This document shows, piece by piece, positions 1-8,908 of a stretch of 64,000 bases of DNA (its first letter is position 1; each line of letters starts with the position of its first letter). The stretch is taken from the NCBI GenBank assembly GCA_963772585.1, contig CAVYXV010000008.1:496001-560000 (forward strand), in the 5' to 3' direction. The translations under genes were made by a program, and so were the position numbers. The notes under the pieces are model-generated. The model was given only the letters and a program-made list of their open reading frames with translations. It was not told where the DNA came from and did no database searches. This DNA is from CAVVXN01 sp963772585. GTDB lineage: Bacteria; Planctomycetota; PLA2; JAEUHO01.

Positions 1-936
1 TACGAGAAACAGTTTCCGCCGTCCAAGCCCATCACGGCGGTCTCCGTCGTCCGCGTCTGCGGCGACGCCAAGGAGTACCACCGCTACGGGGGACCCGGCG
101 GCTCCGCCGGCTACTGGAACAGCGCGGCCGAGGAGTTGGTGTTCTACGACGCCAGCCGGGCGAAGAAGATCGACTCCGACACGCTCGCGGTGCTCTACCA
201 CGAGGCGTTCCACCAGTACATCTACTACAGCGCCGGCGACATCGCACCGCACTCGTGGTTCAACGAGGGGCACGGCGACTACTACTCCGGCGCCCAGCTC
301 CACGGCCGGACGTTCAAGATCGAGCCCTTCCGTTGGCGCACGGGCATCATCAAGAATGCCGTGGCCCACGGCCCCCGGGAGAAGATGGAGGTCGAGGGCC
401 CGGACGGGAAGAAGCACGTCCAGTACGCCGCCGACGGCGGCTACACGCCGCTCGCCGACTTCGTGAAGTTCACGCAGCGCCAGTACTACAGCTACCCGGG
501 CATCTGCTACGCCCAGGGCTGGAGCTTCATCTACTTCCTGCGGGAGATCGTCCCCAAGAAGCGTGCCTACCGCGAGAAGTGGGGCCACATCCTGGACCGC
601 TACTTCGACACGCTCAAGGCCGCAGCCGTCGAGCAGAAGGCCGGCCACCCGGGCGGGCTTCCGCCCGGCTACCGGCCCGTCGGCCCGGACGGGGGCGGCG
701 ACGACGGCGGCGCGAAGAAAGGCGGCGACGGCGAAGAGGGCGGCAAGGCGGGCGGGGAGGACGGCGGCGACGACGGGGGAGACGGCGGCGAGGAGGGCGA
801 GGATCCGCAGACCTTCCTGCCCCCGCCCTCGATGGGCCGCTTCGGCGGCGACGCCGCGTTGCAGAAGGCCCTGAAGGCCGCGTTCGACGGCGTGGACATG
901 GACGAACTGGAGAAGGCCTGGTTGGAGTCCGTCTGA
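1..936 (+). CDS. DUF1570-like zinc metalloprotease, 5'-truncated by the window edge
   Basis: The reading frame is open from base 1, so the start lies outside the window; 311 residues are visible. The zinc-peptidase motif HEAFH is encoded at 199-213. About 18 residues later WFNEGHGDYY supplies a likely third ligand Glu, the HExxH...E layout of gluzincin peptidases and of the DUF1570 family, which is common in Planctomycetes. The C-terminal part carries a low-complexity Gly/Asp/Glu/Lys insert (about 680-810) followed by a short conserved-looking tail. The protein is probably secreted or periplasmic, but the signal peptide is not visible. The next gene starts 25 bases downstream in the same direction, so co-transcription is likely. 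The substrate is unknown. The peptidase call rests on motifs only. Confidence 0.75.
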   Translation, partial: YEKQFPPSKPITAVSVVRVCGDAKEYHRYGGPGGSAGYWNSAAEELVFYDASRAKKIDSDTLAVLYHEAFHQYIYYSAGDIAPHSWFNEGHGDYYSGAQLHGRTFKIEPFRWRTGIIKNAVAHGPREKMEVEGPDGKKHVQYAADGGYTPLADFVKFTQRQYYSYPGICYAQGWSFIYFLREIVPKKRAYREKWGHILDRYFDTLKAAAVEQKAGHPGGLPPGYRPVGPDGGGDDGGAKKGGDGEEGGKAGGEDGGDDGGDGGEEGEDPQTFLPPPSMGRFGGDAALQKALKAAFDGVDMDELEKAWLESV

Positions 937-961
937 TCCGGGCCGGTGCCCTGGAGGAATC

Positions 962-1965
962 GTGCGTCGCCTGTCGATCCTGCTGGTCGCTCTCTCGATC
1001 GCGGCCGGGCTGCCCCGAGCCGGGTGGGCCCGCGCGGAGGAAGAAGCGGCGGCGATCGACCCCCAGGAAGTGGGGCGCCTCCTCCTCTCCCCCGACGAGG
1101 CGGAGCGCGCCCGGGGCGAAGCGATGCTCCTCGAGCGGATCGAGAGGGGCGGGCCCCTCGCGGACTTCGTCCACCGCATGGCCGCCGCGCAGGCCCTGTG
1201 GGCCGACGAGCACGCCCGCCGCCTGGAGAGGCTGAAGGGGCTCCGCGACCGCCTGGAGGCGCTCCGGGAGAGGTGGCAGGCCGAAGGAGAGGCTCGCGCC
1301 GAGGCCGTCCGGCCGGAGGCGCCGGCGTCGTCCCTACCGTCCGCGTACGAACCGCCGGAAGCGGTCGCGGCCGCGCCCGCCGAAGAGAGCGCCCTCGCGG
1401 TGCGGGTTCGGGCGCGTGTCGTCGAGGTCGATTCCGCGGCGCTGGCGACGTGGGTCGCCGCGCTCGAGGACGGCCCGCGGCTCGCCGCGCGCCTGAGCGA
1501 CGGCGAGCCCCTCGCGCTGGAGGGGGCGAACGCCCGCAGGGCCTTCGAGGAGATGCCGGCCCTCGTGGACGCGCACACGCTCTTCGACGGACGGCGCTCC
1601 CTCGCCCATCCGCTCGTCGAGGGCGAGGCCGTGCGATGGCGGCGAGGGCTTTCGCCGGTGCAGGGCCGGGCCTGGGCCGTCGAAGGGGGCGAGCTTCCCC
1701 GCGGCGTCCGGGTGACGGCGCGTCTGGAGCCCGGCGAACCGGAGATGCTGGTGGTCGAGGCTACGCGCAGCGAGGTCACGCTGCCGCTGTCCACCCAGGA
1801 GGTCCGCCCTGCCCCCGGCGTCGAACCGGTCGAGCTCGACCGGCCGGAGTGGGAGGTCGTCCGTGTCCGCGCTCGCGCCCCGCGGAGCGGGGGGAGCACA
1901 CCTTCCTCCTGCCCGGACTCTTCCCGGGCCGGGTCCTGGTGGTGGGCCTCCGCGTCCTCGATTGA
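962..1965 (+). CDS. secreted protein of unknown function, one-base deletion near 1875
   Basis: GTG start with GGAGGAAT just upstream (952-959). Residues 1-24 form a signal peptide ending around ARA-EEE. An Ala/Glu/Arg-rich helical stretch follows (about residues 35-120), then a beta-rich C-terminal half (VRVRARVVEVDSAAL and onward) that vaguely recalls secretin-like modules of planctomycete surface proteins. Around 1862-1885 the coding signal changes from frame 2 to frame 1. With one restored base the protein would be 334 residues, ending GRVLVVGLRVLD with a stop at 1963-1965. Read without correction, the frame runs straight into the next gene and gives a false 1188-residue fusion ending at 4528. 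The deletion lies in a C/G run (gcgccccgcgg), as expected for a sequencing slip. Function is not assignable. Confidence 0.6.
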
Positions 1966-2005
1966 TCCCGGATCTCGTCCCGCAGGGGCGCTACCCTCGC
2001 CCCCG

Positions 2006-4528
2006 GTGCGGCGGTTCCTCTCTTCCTGGCCGATTCTCCTGGCGGTCCTTCTCGTCGCCTGGCTCCTCTTCGGCGAGTTCCAGGCGGGCGGTGGGTGGGC
2101 CGCCCTGCGGGGGCGGGAGCGAACGCCGCCCGACGGCCCCCCGAGCCGGCTGCAGGCGGATCTCGAGAGGCGGGCGCAGCTCCGCGGCCTTCCCGGCATC
2201 GAACGTGGAGACCCGGGCGAGGGCCGCATGGTGGGCCACGTACACGTGGTCGTGGCCGACCGCGCCACGGCGCCGCTCCCCGGGGTCGAGGTCGCCGTAC
2301 TCGCCGTCGAGGGCGACCGGCGCGTGCACCGCACGGCGAAGACCGACGAGGAGGGCGCCTTCGCGTTCGACCGCCTGCCCGCACTCGTGGGCTACGCGCT
2401 CGTCGTACGGCGGCCGCCGTGGCGCGAGATCGTCTTCCGCGGCGTGAACGTCGCCCGCAACCGCACGACGGATGCGGGGACGCTCCTCCTCGGCGCGCCG
2501 ACGATCGTCCGCGGCGAGGTCGTCGACGCAGCGGGGCGCCCGATCGCCGGCGCGAAGGCCGGCCTCTTCCTCAACCGCCGCCGCAAGGGGAGCTTCGACC
2601 TGAGGGCGAGCCTCCGCGAGCTCGAGAGCGCCGTCGATCCCCTGGCGGACGCCGAGACGGCGCGCGACGGCACGTTCGTGCTCGCCGACGTGCCGCCCGG
2701 ACGCTACGTGCTCCGCGTCTCGGCGCCGGGCTACGCGACGGCGTTCCGCGACGACGTCTGGGTGTCGCTCGACGAGCACGCCTCGGCCATCCGCGTCGTG
2801 CTCGATCCGGGCGCGGGGTTCTTCGGGGTGGTCCGGGACGGGCACGGGCACGGCATCGGCGGAGCGCGCGTGATCGCGGTCGCCCTCTCCGGCGATGGCG
2901 CCCAGGGGCTGGATCGCACCGAGACGCGAAGCGCCCCCGACGGCTCCTACCGCCTCGACTCGCTCGTCTCGGGCAAGCGGACCTTCCTCGAGGCGTGGGC
3001 CGAGGGCTTCGCCCCCCGGGGTTGGTTCGCCGTGCCGCAGGGTTCCACGGAGAAGGACCTCGTCCTGGAGGAGGCGGGACGCGTGGAGGGCCGCATCACG
3101 GTGGACGGCGGCACCGAGCCCGTCGCCGGCGCCGAGGTCTTCCTCGTGGCGGGGAAGGCGACCGGCATCTCCCCGCTGACGGCCGTTTCCGACGCGTCGG
3201 GACGGTTCGTCTTCGAGAGCGTGGTGCCGGGGCCGGTCCTCCTCTGCGGAGCCGACGCGGAGGGCTACGTCGCCGACAGCTTCTCGTTCGGGCCCGAGCA
3301 CGACCACCGGGTCGCCGCCGGCAAGACGACGACCATCGACTTCCGTCTCGTCCGCGGGGTCGAAGCCGAGGGGAGCGTGCTCGACGACCGCGGGCGCGGC
3401 GTGCCCTACGCCACGGTGGCCTTCCTCGATCCCCACCGCCGCTCGGAGGGAGAGGAGAGCGCCCTGACCGACGACCGCGGGCGCTGGCACCTGGCGGGGT
3501 TGCGGGAGGCCACCTACGAGGTCCGCGTCCAGGCGGCGGGCTTCGCCCCGCTCGTCACCGACGAGGAGGCGAGGGTCGAGGTGCGGGGACCGGGCGTCTG
3601 GCGGCGCGACTTCACGCTCGACCCCGGCGCCACCGTCCACGGCCGCGTGCTCGATCCGGACGGCGCGGGCGTGGCGGGCGCGCGGCTGCACGTCGTCGCC
3701 GCGGGCGGAGGGCGCGTCCGCGAACGGGTGCAGGACCTGCTCGCGGTCTCCGGCGCGACCGGCGCGTGGCGGATCCAGGGCGTCCCTCCGCACACCGAGG
3801 TCCGCGTCGAAGCGCGGCACGACGGATGGGCGCGAGGGCGATCGCCGCCGCTTCGCCTCGCGCCCGGCGAGGACCGCGAACTGGACCTCGCGCTGGGCGA
3901 AGGCGTGAGCGTGCGCGGTCACGTCTCCGACGGGCGCGGGCACGCCGTCGACGGGGCGCACGTCCGCTGGGGGCCGCTGGAGGGCGAGAACGACCGCGCG
4001 GCCCGAGACGCCTTCCGGGCCGACCAGCGCCTCCTCTCCCGCGCGGTCGAGACCGACGCGGCCGGCGGCTTCGTGATCCCGCGACTCGAGCCGGGGCGCT
4101 GGCTGGTGAAGGTCGAGCGCGAGGGATACGCACCGACCTACCGCCGCGATCTCCTGGTCACGGAGGAGAACACCCCGTTCCTCGCGGTCACCCTCGAGCC
4201 TTCGCACGACGTCCAGGGCCGCGTGACGGACGCGCGAAGCGGACGGCCGATCGAGGGCGCGTGGGTCTACGCCCGCGAGATGGACGGCGAGGAGCAGACT
4301 CCGGATCCCGGCCGGGTTCCGGGGCTCGCCTCCTCCCAGACCGACGAGCAGGGGCGCTACCGCATCGTCGGCCTGGCCCCGGACCGCGCGGTGGAGGTCG
4401 TGGCGTGGCTCGCGCCGGGCTACCGCGGGGCCGTCCAGACCCGCGACGCCCCCGAGGTCCGCCGGAAGGACGTCGCCCCCGGTTCGAGGGGCGTGGACTT
4501 CGCCCTGCTCCCCGACGACGGCCGCTGA
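2006..4528 (+). CDS. membrane-anchored protein of repeated carboxypeptidase-regulatory-like (Cna-B) domains
   Basis: I chose the GTG at 2006 (MRRFLSSWPILLAVLLVAWLLF), because it opens with a signal anchor and lies just after the stop of the corrected upstream gene; this gives 840 residues. After a short charged linker the rest is a string of about eight beta-sandwich repeats with the recurring pattern 'GxVxDxxGxPVxGAxV ... T/S-DxxGxFxFxxLxPGxY-xLxVxAxGY', typical of CarboxypepD_reg and Cna-B folds. Such domains are non-enzymatic spacers or adhesion modules on the outer surface or in the periplasm. A second protein of the same architecture lies convergently at 5627-8377. The role is structural by inference; no catalytic motif is visible. 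Confidence 0.75.
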   Translation: MRRFLSSWPILLAVLLVAWLLFGEFQAGGGWAALRGRERTPPDGPPSRLQADLERRAQLRGLPGIERGDPGEGRMVGHVHVVVADRATAPLPGVEVAVLAVEGDRRVHRTAKTDEEGAFAFDRLPALVGYALVVRRPPWREIVFRGVNVARNRTTDAGTLLLGAPTIVRGEVVDAAGRPIAGAKAGLFLNRRRKGSFDLRASLRELESAVDPLADAETARDGTFVLADVPPGRYVLRVSAPGYATAFRDDVWVSLDEHASAIRVVLDPGAGFFGVVRDGHGHGIGGARVIAVALSGDGAQGLDRTETRSAPDGSYRLDSLVSGKRTFLEAWAEGFAPRGWFAVPQGSTEKDLVLEEAGRVEGRITVDGGTEPVAGAEVFLVAGKATGISPLTAVSDASGRFVFESVVPGPVLLCGADAEGYVADSFSFGPEHDHRVAAGKTTTIDFRLVRGVEAEGSVLDDRGRGVPYATVAFLDPHRRSEGEESALTDDRGRWHLAGLREATYEVRVQAAGFAPLVTDEEARVEVRGPGVWRRDFTLDPGATVHGRVLDPDGAGVAGARLHVVAAGGGRVRERVQDLLAVSGATGAWRIQGVPPHTEVRVEARHDGWARGRSPPLRLAPGEDRELDLALGEGVSVRGHVSDGRGHAVDGAHVRWGPLEGENDRAARDAFRADQRLLSRAVETDAAGGFVIPRLEPGRWLVKVEREGYAPTYRRDLLVTEENTPFLAVTLEPSHDVQGRVTDARSGRPIEGAWVYAREMDGEEQTPDPGRVPGLASSQTDEQGRYRIVGLAPDRAVEVVAWLAPGYRGAVQTRDAPEVRRKDVAPGSRGVDFALLPDDGR

Positions 4529-4562
4529 GAGCGCGGCCGGCGGGAGGGAACGCCCGGACGGG

Positions 4563-5624
4563 TCAGGACAGGGATTCCAGGGCGGGGCGACGCAAGAGCG
4601 GGGCCGCGTCCGGGTGGCTGCGGATCGCGCGCTTCGCCCAGTCAGGGAGGCGCGGCCAGGTCTCGAGCGTCACCGTCTCGGCCTCGTCCCAGCGTTCGCG
4701 GCGGGCGAGGAAGAGGGCGAGGCTCATCGGCCCGAGGGGATAGCCGGGGTTCGCCTCCGGAATCTCCCGGAAGAGTTCCTCGGCCCGGTCCAGCCGCCCC
4801 TGACGCTCCAGGAGCTTGGCGAGATCGCGACGGGCCCCGGCGAAGCTGGGCTTCGCGCCAATGGCCCGCGCGTACCAGTGCGCGGCCCGCTCCGTGTCGC
4901 CCTTCTTCTCGAAGGCCTGGGCGCGCATCTGCAGGATCGTCTCCTCGTCCGGGAAGCGGGCGAGGGCCTCGCTCGTCGCGGCGAGGACGCCGTCGTGGTC
5001 CTCCTCCGCCTCGAGCATCTGGATCTTCAACGTGTAACCGGTGACCTCGTCGGGGTGCTGGGCGATCTTCGCCTCGGCCAGCGGGAGACCGGCTTCGTGG
5101 AGGTCGTAGTCGTCGCGCCCCATGCGCCGGGCGACGAGCGTCGTCCCGCCGAGGATGTCGCGCACGTGGGTGTCGTCGGGATGCGCCTCGTGAAGCGCTC
5201 GGATGCGGTCGAGGGCGGCCACGTCGCCTCGCCGGAGGTCCAGGGCCTCGAGCTCCGCCTTCACGGCCGGGCCCCCCGAGGCGCGAAGCCGCTCCAGCAG
5301 CATGGTCTTCTCGTCGCCGTCCTCGAGGAAGTTGGCGAGGGCGGACCGCACGAGGTCGGAGCCGGTCGCCTCGGCACCGCGGCGGAGCGTGTCGAGACCC
5401 TCGTCCGAGCGGAAGTCGCGAAAGTGGCTGTAGGCGAGGAACACCCACGCGTCGTCCGAGACCTTCGGATCGAGCTCGACCGCCCGCTCGAGCACCGCGA
5501 CGGCCGGGGCGAGGCGGTTGCGTTCGTGGAGCTGGCGACCGATGCGCGCGAGCCGGGCGGCGTCGTCCCAGTGGGCGCGCGCCTCCCACAGGAGGTCGTG
5601 GAGCGGCACGGGGGCCGGCGTCAC
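4563..5624 (-). CDS. tetratricopeptide-repeat protein
   Basis: 353 residues from a GTG start at 5624, two bases after the stop of the upstream gene (5627-5629), so the two are almost certainly co-transcribed and translationally coupled. The sequence is helical throughout, with TPR-like periods (for example ERAAHWYARAIGAKPSFAGA, then RLDRAEELFREIPEANPGY). There is no signal peptide or membrane segment, so it is probably cytoplasmic, although its partner gene encodes an exported protein. TPRs mediate protein-protein contacts; the specific partner is unknown. It ends at 4563, 34 bases from the convergent stop at 4528. Confidence 0.75.
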   Translation of the reverse strand: MTPAPVPLHDLLWEARAHWDDAARLARIGRQLHERNRLAPAVAVLERAVELDPKVSDDAWVFLAYSHFRDFRSDEGLDTLRRGAEATGSDLVRSALANFLEDGDEKTMLLERLRASGGPAVKAELEALDLRRGDVAALDRIRALHEAHPDDTHVRDILGGTTLVARRMGRDDYDLHEAGLPLAEAKIAQHPDEVTGYTLKIQMLEAEEDHDGVLAATSEALARFPDEETILQMRAQAFEKKGDTERAAHWYARAIGAKPSFAGARRDLAKLLERQGRLDRAEELFREIPEANPGYPLGPMSLALFLARRERWDEAETVTLETWPRLPDWAKRAIRSHPDAAPLLRRPALESLS

Positions 5625-5626
5625 GG

Positions 5627-8377
5627 TCAGCGCCCCCCCCTGTTGCCGCCGCCGCGTCCGGGGAATCCGCCGCCGCCGGCGTCGACGGCGGCTTCGAGGC
5701 GGAACTCCACGTTCTTCGTCGCCGCGCCCACGTTCCGCTTGATGGCCTTCTCGTTGCGCTCGCGCCCCCACGTCTGGTACCCGGGAGCGAACCACACCAC
5801 GACGGAGTACTCGCCCGGCGGGACGTGCTCGATCTCGAACTTGCCGTCGCGGTCCGTGCGGCTCGTGAGGCGCGGTTCGATCTCGTCGTCCGCCTCGCTC
5901 GAGCTCCCGTCGTCCTGCTGCTGGCCGTCGGCCTGGCCCGGGAGGGACCCCTTGGTGAGCGCCACGAGCGCCCCGGAGACGGCCCCTCCGGAGGCGCCCT
6001 TCACCACGCCCGCCATCGTCTCGCCGCGCGACAACGTCACGACGTAGTCCGACGTGGTCTCGTCGGCGCGGATCTCCGCGTTTCGCTTGTAGTAGGTGAC
6101 GAAGCCATCGCTCTCCACCTTCACGACGGCGCGCCCGGGCGGAAGGCCGCGGGCGAGGAACTTGCCGTCCGCATCCGTGAAGTAGACGGTCGGTTCGAGG
6201 TAGCGGTCCACCTGCCAGGCGTTGAGCCGCCCCTGCGACGCGACGCGGTCGTCGGGGATGTGCCCGACGCGGACACGGGCGCTTTCGACGAAGCGCCCGC
6301 GGTCGTCCACCACGCGCCCGGCGAGGTTCCCGCCGCCGAGGAGGACGACGTTCATCTCCTTGGTCTCGCCCACCTCGACCTCGAACGGTTCGCTCTCCGA
6401 GGGCACGTACTCGTCGGCCTCGGCGGTGACGATCCACGGCCGGTCCGGGGAGACGTTCTGGATCACGTACCGGCCGTCCTGGTCGGTCAGGTCCGATCCG
6501 CTGCCGCCGGGAAGCAACGCCGCGAAGCGGCTGGTGCCTCGCCCGCGACCGCGGCCGTTCTCTCCGCGATCCGGAGCCACGCGGGTGCGCACGCGCGCGC
6601 CCGCCACCGGCTCGCCCTTGGAGTCGGTCACGAGGCCCGTGACGGCGGACGCGCGCTGCAGCACGACGTCGAGGGTCACCGAGCCTCCAGCGTCGCCGAC
6701 GGTCACGGCGTTCGTCTCGGCCGCGGCGTCCGACGCCGCGTAGCCGGGGGCGGACGCCACGACGCCGTAGTCGCCGGGAGGAACGCCGGTGACCACGTAC
6801 TCGCCCTTGTCGTTCGCCTGCGTCTGGGGCGCGCCCGCGAACAGCACCTGCCAGATGCGCTGCGGAGGCACGACCATCACACGGGCCCGGGGGAGCGCCT
6901 CCCCCGTCTTGGCGTCGGCGACGACGCCCTGGATCGTGCCGCCTTCGGCGAGTTGGATCGGCGGGACCTCGAGGGCGCCGCCGGCCTCGACCTCGCCCCA
7001 GGTGTTGCCCGTCCGGAGGGAGGCCTCGTAGGGCACGTAGCCGTCGGCCCTCACCTGCGCGCTCATGACCGGCCCCGGGAGGACGTTCTGCAGGACGAAT
7101 CGCCCCTCGGCGTCGGTGCGGGTGCTCTGGGTGGAGATGTCGTTCGCGTCGCCGCTCCCGCTCCCGCCCCCACGGCGGCCCCCGAAGAGGTGACCCACCG
7201 CGACCAGCACGGTCGCGTCGGCGACCGGCAGGTCGTCCGCCTGCCGCACGACCTGTCCGGTGATGCTCCCGCCCTCGACGAGGGTGAAGTCGTGCGTCTG
7301 GATCTCGCGCTCGATCTCGACGGGGTTCATCTCGTAGACCGTCGAGTACCCGTCGGCGAGCACACCGAAACGGTACGAGATGCCGCGCATGAGCGTGTCG
7401 ATGGCGTAGGTACCGTCGTCGGCGGTGGTCGCGAAATCGCGCTCGAGCGTCGCGCTGTTCGCCATGAACCGCCGTCCGCCCGTGTCCTTGACAGCGACGA
7501 CGCGCGCGCCGGCGACGGGCTTGCCCCCGTCGTCCATGACCTTGCCCTTCATGGTGGCGCCGTCGCCGAGCACGATCGTGAGATCGCGCGCGGGGCGATC
7601 CTCGGACACGACGACGTCGTCCTCGAACCGTGTGGCGTAGCCGCCGTGGCGGGCGACGACGCGGTACGTACCCGCGCCCAGCGACTGGAGGGCGAACCAG
7701 CCATCGCCGTCGGTCGTCTGCGCCTCCAGCGCGGGCGGGAAGCTCGACACCTGCTTGCTCATGGACGCCATGAAGCCTTCCGCGAGCAGTCCGTCGTGCG
7801 GCGTGAACACGGAGACGGTCGAGCCGGGGACCGGGCGTCCCGATGGGTCGATGACGCGGCCCCGGACGACCACGTTCAGCCCGACCAGGATGTCTCCCAG
7901 GTCCGTGGTCTCGCCGCGAACGACCTTCACGCCCTGGATCCTCAGCGGCGCGTGGTCGGGGACCTCGATCTGGATGCGATAGGAGCGGTCGGGGACGAGA
8001 CGGGAGAACACCGCGACGCCGTCCTCGCCCGAAACCGCCGTCTCCTCGCTGCCGCGTCGTCCGGTGAGGAGCAGGGACTGGCCGGCGATGGGACTCTTGT
8101 CCGCAACCTCCAGCAGGCGCAGCCGCACCGCGCCGAGGTCCCCCTCGCCGTAGCGACCCTGCAGCGCCGTGCCCCGTCCCCCGTCCGGCGCCTTCTTCGA
8201 GCCGGGGAGCGCGGCGGGATCGATGTCCTCGTAGGCGGTGTCGGATTGCTTCCGGTGGACCCCGAGGCCCAGCCCGAGGGGATCGGCGACGACGAGGAAG
8301 TACGCGAGCGCGGCGACGACGAGGAGGAGCAGGATCGTGACGCCGACGCGACCGGACGGTCGGGCTCGATGGGGCAT
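5627..8377 (-). CDS. carboxypeptidase-regulatory-like domain protein, large, membrane-anchored
   Basis: 916 residues. The ATG at 8377 is preceded by a GGAG site about 8 bases upstream and gives an N-terminal signal anchor (VGVTILLLLVVAALAYFLVV). In-frame sequence upstream of this start is out-of-frame noise. The rest is about nine or ten tandem beta-sandwich units with the CarboxypepD_reg/Cna-B signature (GxVxDxxGxPVAGARV ... DxDGxFxLxxLxPGxY). The C-terminus is Gly/Arg-rich (GGGGFPGRGGGNRGGR). It is probably a periplasmic or surface scaffold. A TANNNT box (TAGGGT, about 31 nt upstream of ATG) is the probable promoter, followed by the leader with the Shine-Dalgarno site. It is a clear paralogue in architecture of 2006-4528, in convergent orientation. 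Confidence 0.78.
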   Translation of the reverse strand: MPHRARPSGRVGVTILLLLVVAALAYFLVVADPLGLGLGVHRKQSDTAYEDIDPAALPGSKKAPDGGRGTALQGRYGEGDLGAVRLRLLEVADKSPIAGQSLLLTGRRGSEETAVSGEDGVAVFSRLVPDRSYRIQIEVPDHAPLRIQGVKVVRGETTDLGDILVGLNVVVRGRVIDPSGRPVPGSTVSVFTPHDGLLAEGFMASMSKQVSSFPPALEAQTTDGDGWFALQSLGAGTYRVVARHGGYATRFEDDVVVSEDRPARDLTIVLGDGATMKGKVMDDGGKPVAGARVVAVKDTGGRRFMANSATLERDFATTADDGTYAIDTLMRGISYRFGVLADGYSTVYEMNPVEIEREIQTHDFTLVEGGSITGQVVRQADDLPVADATVLVAVGHLFGGRRGGGSGSGDANDISTQSTRTDAEGRFVLQNVLPGPVMSAQVRADGYVPYEASLRTGNTWGEVEAGGALEVPPIQLAEGGTIQGVVADAKTGEALPRARVMVVPPQRIWQVLFAGAPQTQANDKGEYVVTGVPPGDYGVVASAPGYAASDAAAETNAVTVGDAGGSVTLDVVLQRASAVTGLVTDSKGEPVAGARVRTRVAPDRGENGRGRGRGTSRFAALLPGGSGSDLTDQDGRYVIQNVSPDRPWIVTAEADEYVPSESEPFEVEVGETKEMNVVLLGGGNLAGRVVDDRGRFVESARVRVGHIPDDRVASQGRLNAWQVDRYLEPTVYFTDADGKFLARGLPPGRAVVKVESDGFVTYYKRNAEIRADETTSDYVVTLSRGETMAGVVKGASGGAVSGALVALTKGSLPGQADGQQQDDGSSSEADDEIEPRLTSRTDRDGKFEIEHVPPGEYSVVVWFAPGYQTWGRERNEKAIKRNVGAATKNVEFRLEAAVDAGGGGFPGRGGGNRGGR

Positions 8378-8554
8378 GGAGTTCTCCGGCACGGAACCGG
8401 GCGTCCACCCTACGGCAAGGCCGGCGGTCGCCCCCCTCGGGCCGATGCCGCCAGCCTGCACGACCCACGAACGGACGCCCGATCGCGCGGCCCTCGCGTC
8501 CGGGGCCGGGAGGGCTCCAAGGAGGCGAACCCGGCGGGCGAGAGAGATCCCTCA

Positions 8555-8750
8555 TGGCGAACCGGTCGACCGCGTCTGGCGCCCGGAGCCTCCGTTGCTC
8601 GTCGTCGGCGACCCCAAGGGGTCGCCTCCTCCTCCCGCCTTGGCCTCGGACCCGAGCGACGCACCAGGACACCCGGGAAAACGGGGAGCGGGAACCGCTG
8701 GGCCCTGGTGCTCCTTCACGGCCCACGACCCAGGGCTGTCCCGCCGCGAC
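8555..8750 (-). repeat. dispersed repeat B, copy 1
   Basis: On the minus strand this copy matches the copy at 39726-39944 from the GACRGCC-like left end to the GGTTCGC right end. The 80-base core 8593-8672 differs from 39809-39888 at about six positions. It contains the hairpin GGCGACCC/GGGTCGCC (8607-8626) with a 4-nt loop that differs between copies while the 8-bp stem is identical. It abuts repeat A. Confidence 0.75.
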
Positions 8751-8896
8751 GTTCGCGTGCGATCGGCGCGCTGGATGGGGAGCGGAGGCCCCATGAGGAC
8801 GACGCCGCGTACGACCGTACGCAAGGAGGACGAAGGGGGTCGATCGCCCCCAGGCCAGCGCGCCGCACGGCCTCACGGGTGGGGACTCCCGGCACG
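8747..8896 (+). repeat. dispersed structured repeat A, copy 1
   Basis: 150 bases matching 25002-25151. The central 100 bases (8765-8864) differ at one position. Predicted helices: closing GGCGCGCTGG/CCAGCGCGCC (8765-8774 with 8855-8864); hairpin ATGGGG/CCCCAT (8775-8794); hairpin GCGTAC/GTACGC with loop GACC (8807-8822); hairpin GGGGGT/GCCCCC with loop CGATC (8835-8851). Two 12-nt linkers, GAGGACGACGCC and AAGGAGGACGAA, join the hairpins. It ends 12 bases from the stop codon of the minus-strand permease gene. Confidence 0.8.
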
Positions 8897-8908
8897 CCCG
8901 GCATGCCA

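Larger units (their letters stand above)
8378..8908. other. 531-base intergenic region filled by repeats B and A
   Basis: No gene is supported here. Short frames that cross it (for example reading MRPCGALAWGRS...) are translations of the repeats and are not shared with any recognisable protein. From low to high coordinate it holds the promoter and leader of the 5627-8377 gene, one copy of repeat B (8555-8750, minus orientation) and one copy of repeat A (8747-8896). Confidence 0.7.

Noticed and set aside
962..4528. A single 1188-residue protein from 962 to 4528
   Set aside because: The second half begins with its own signal anchor at 2006 and the first half has its own natural end at 1965 after one base is restored; the fusion is a frameshift artefact.
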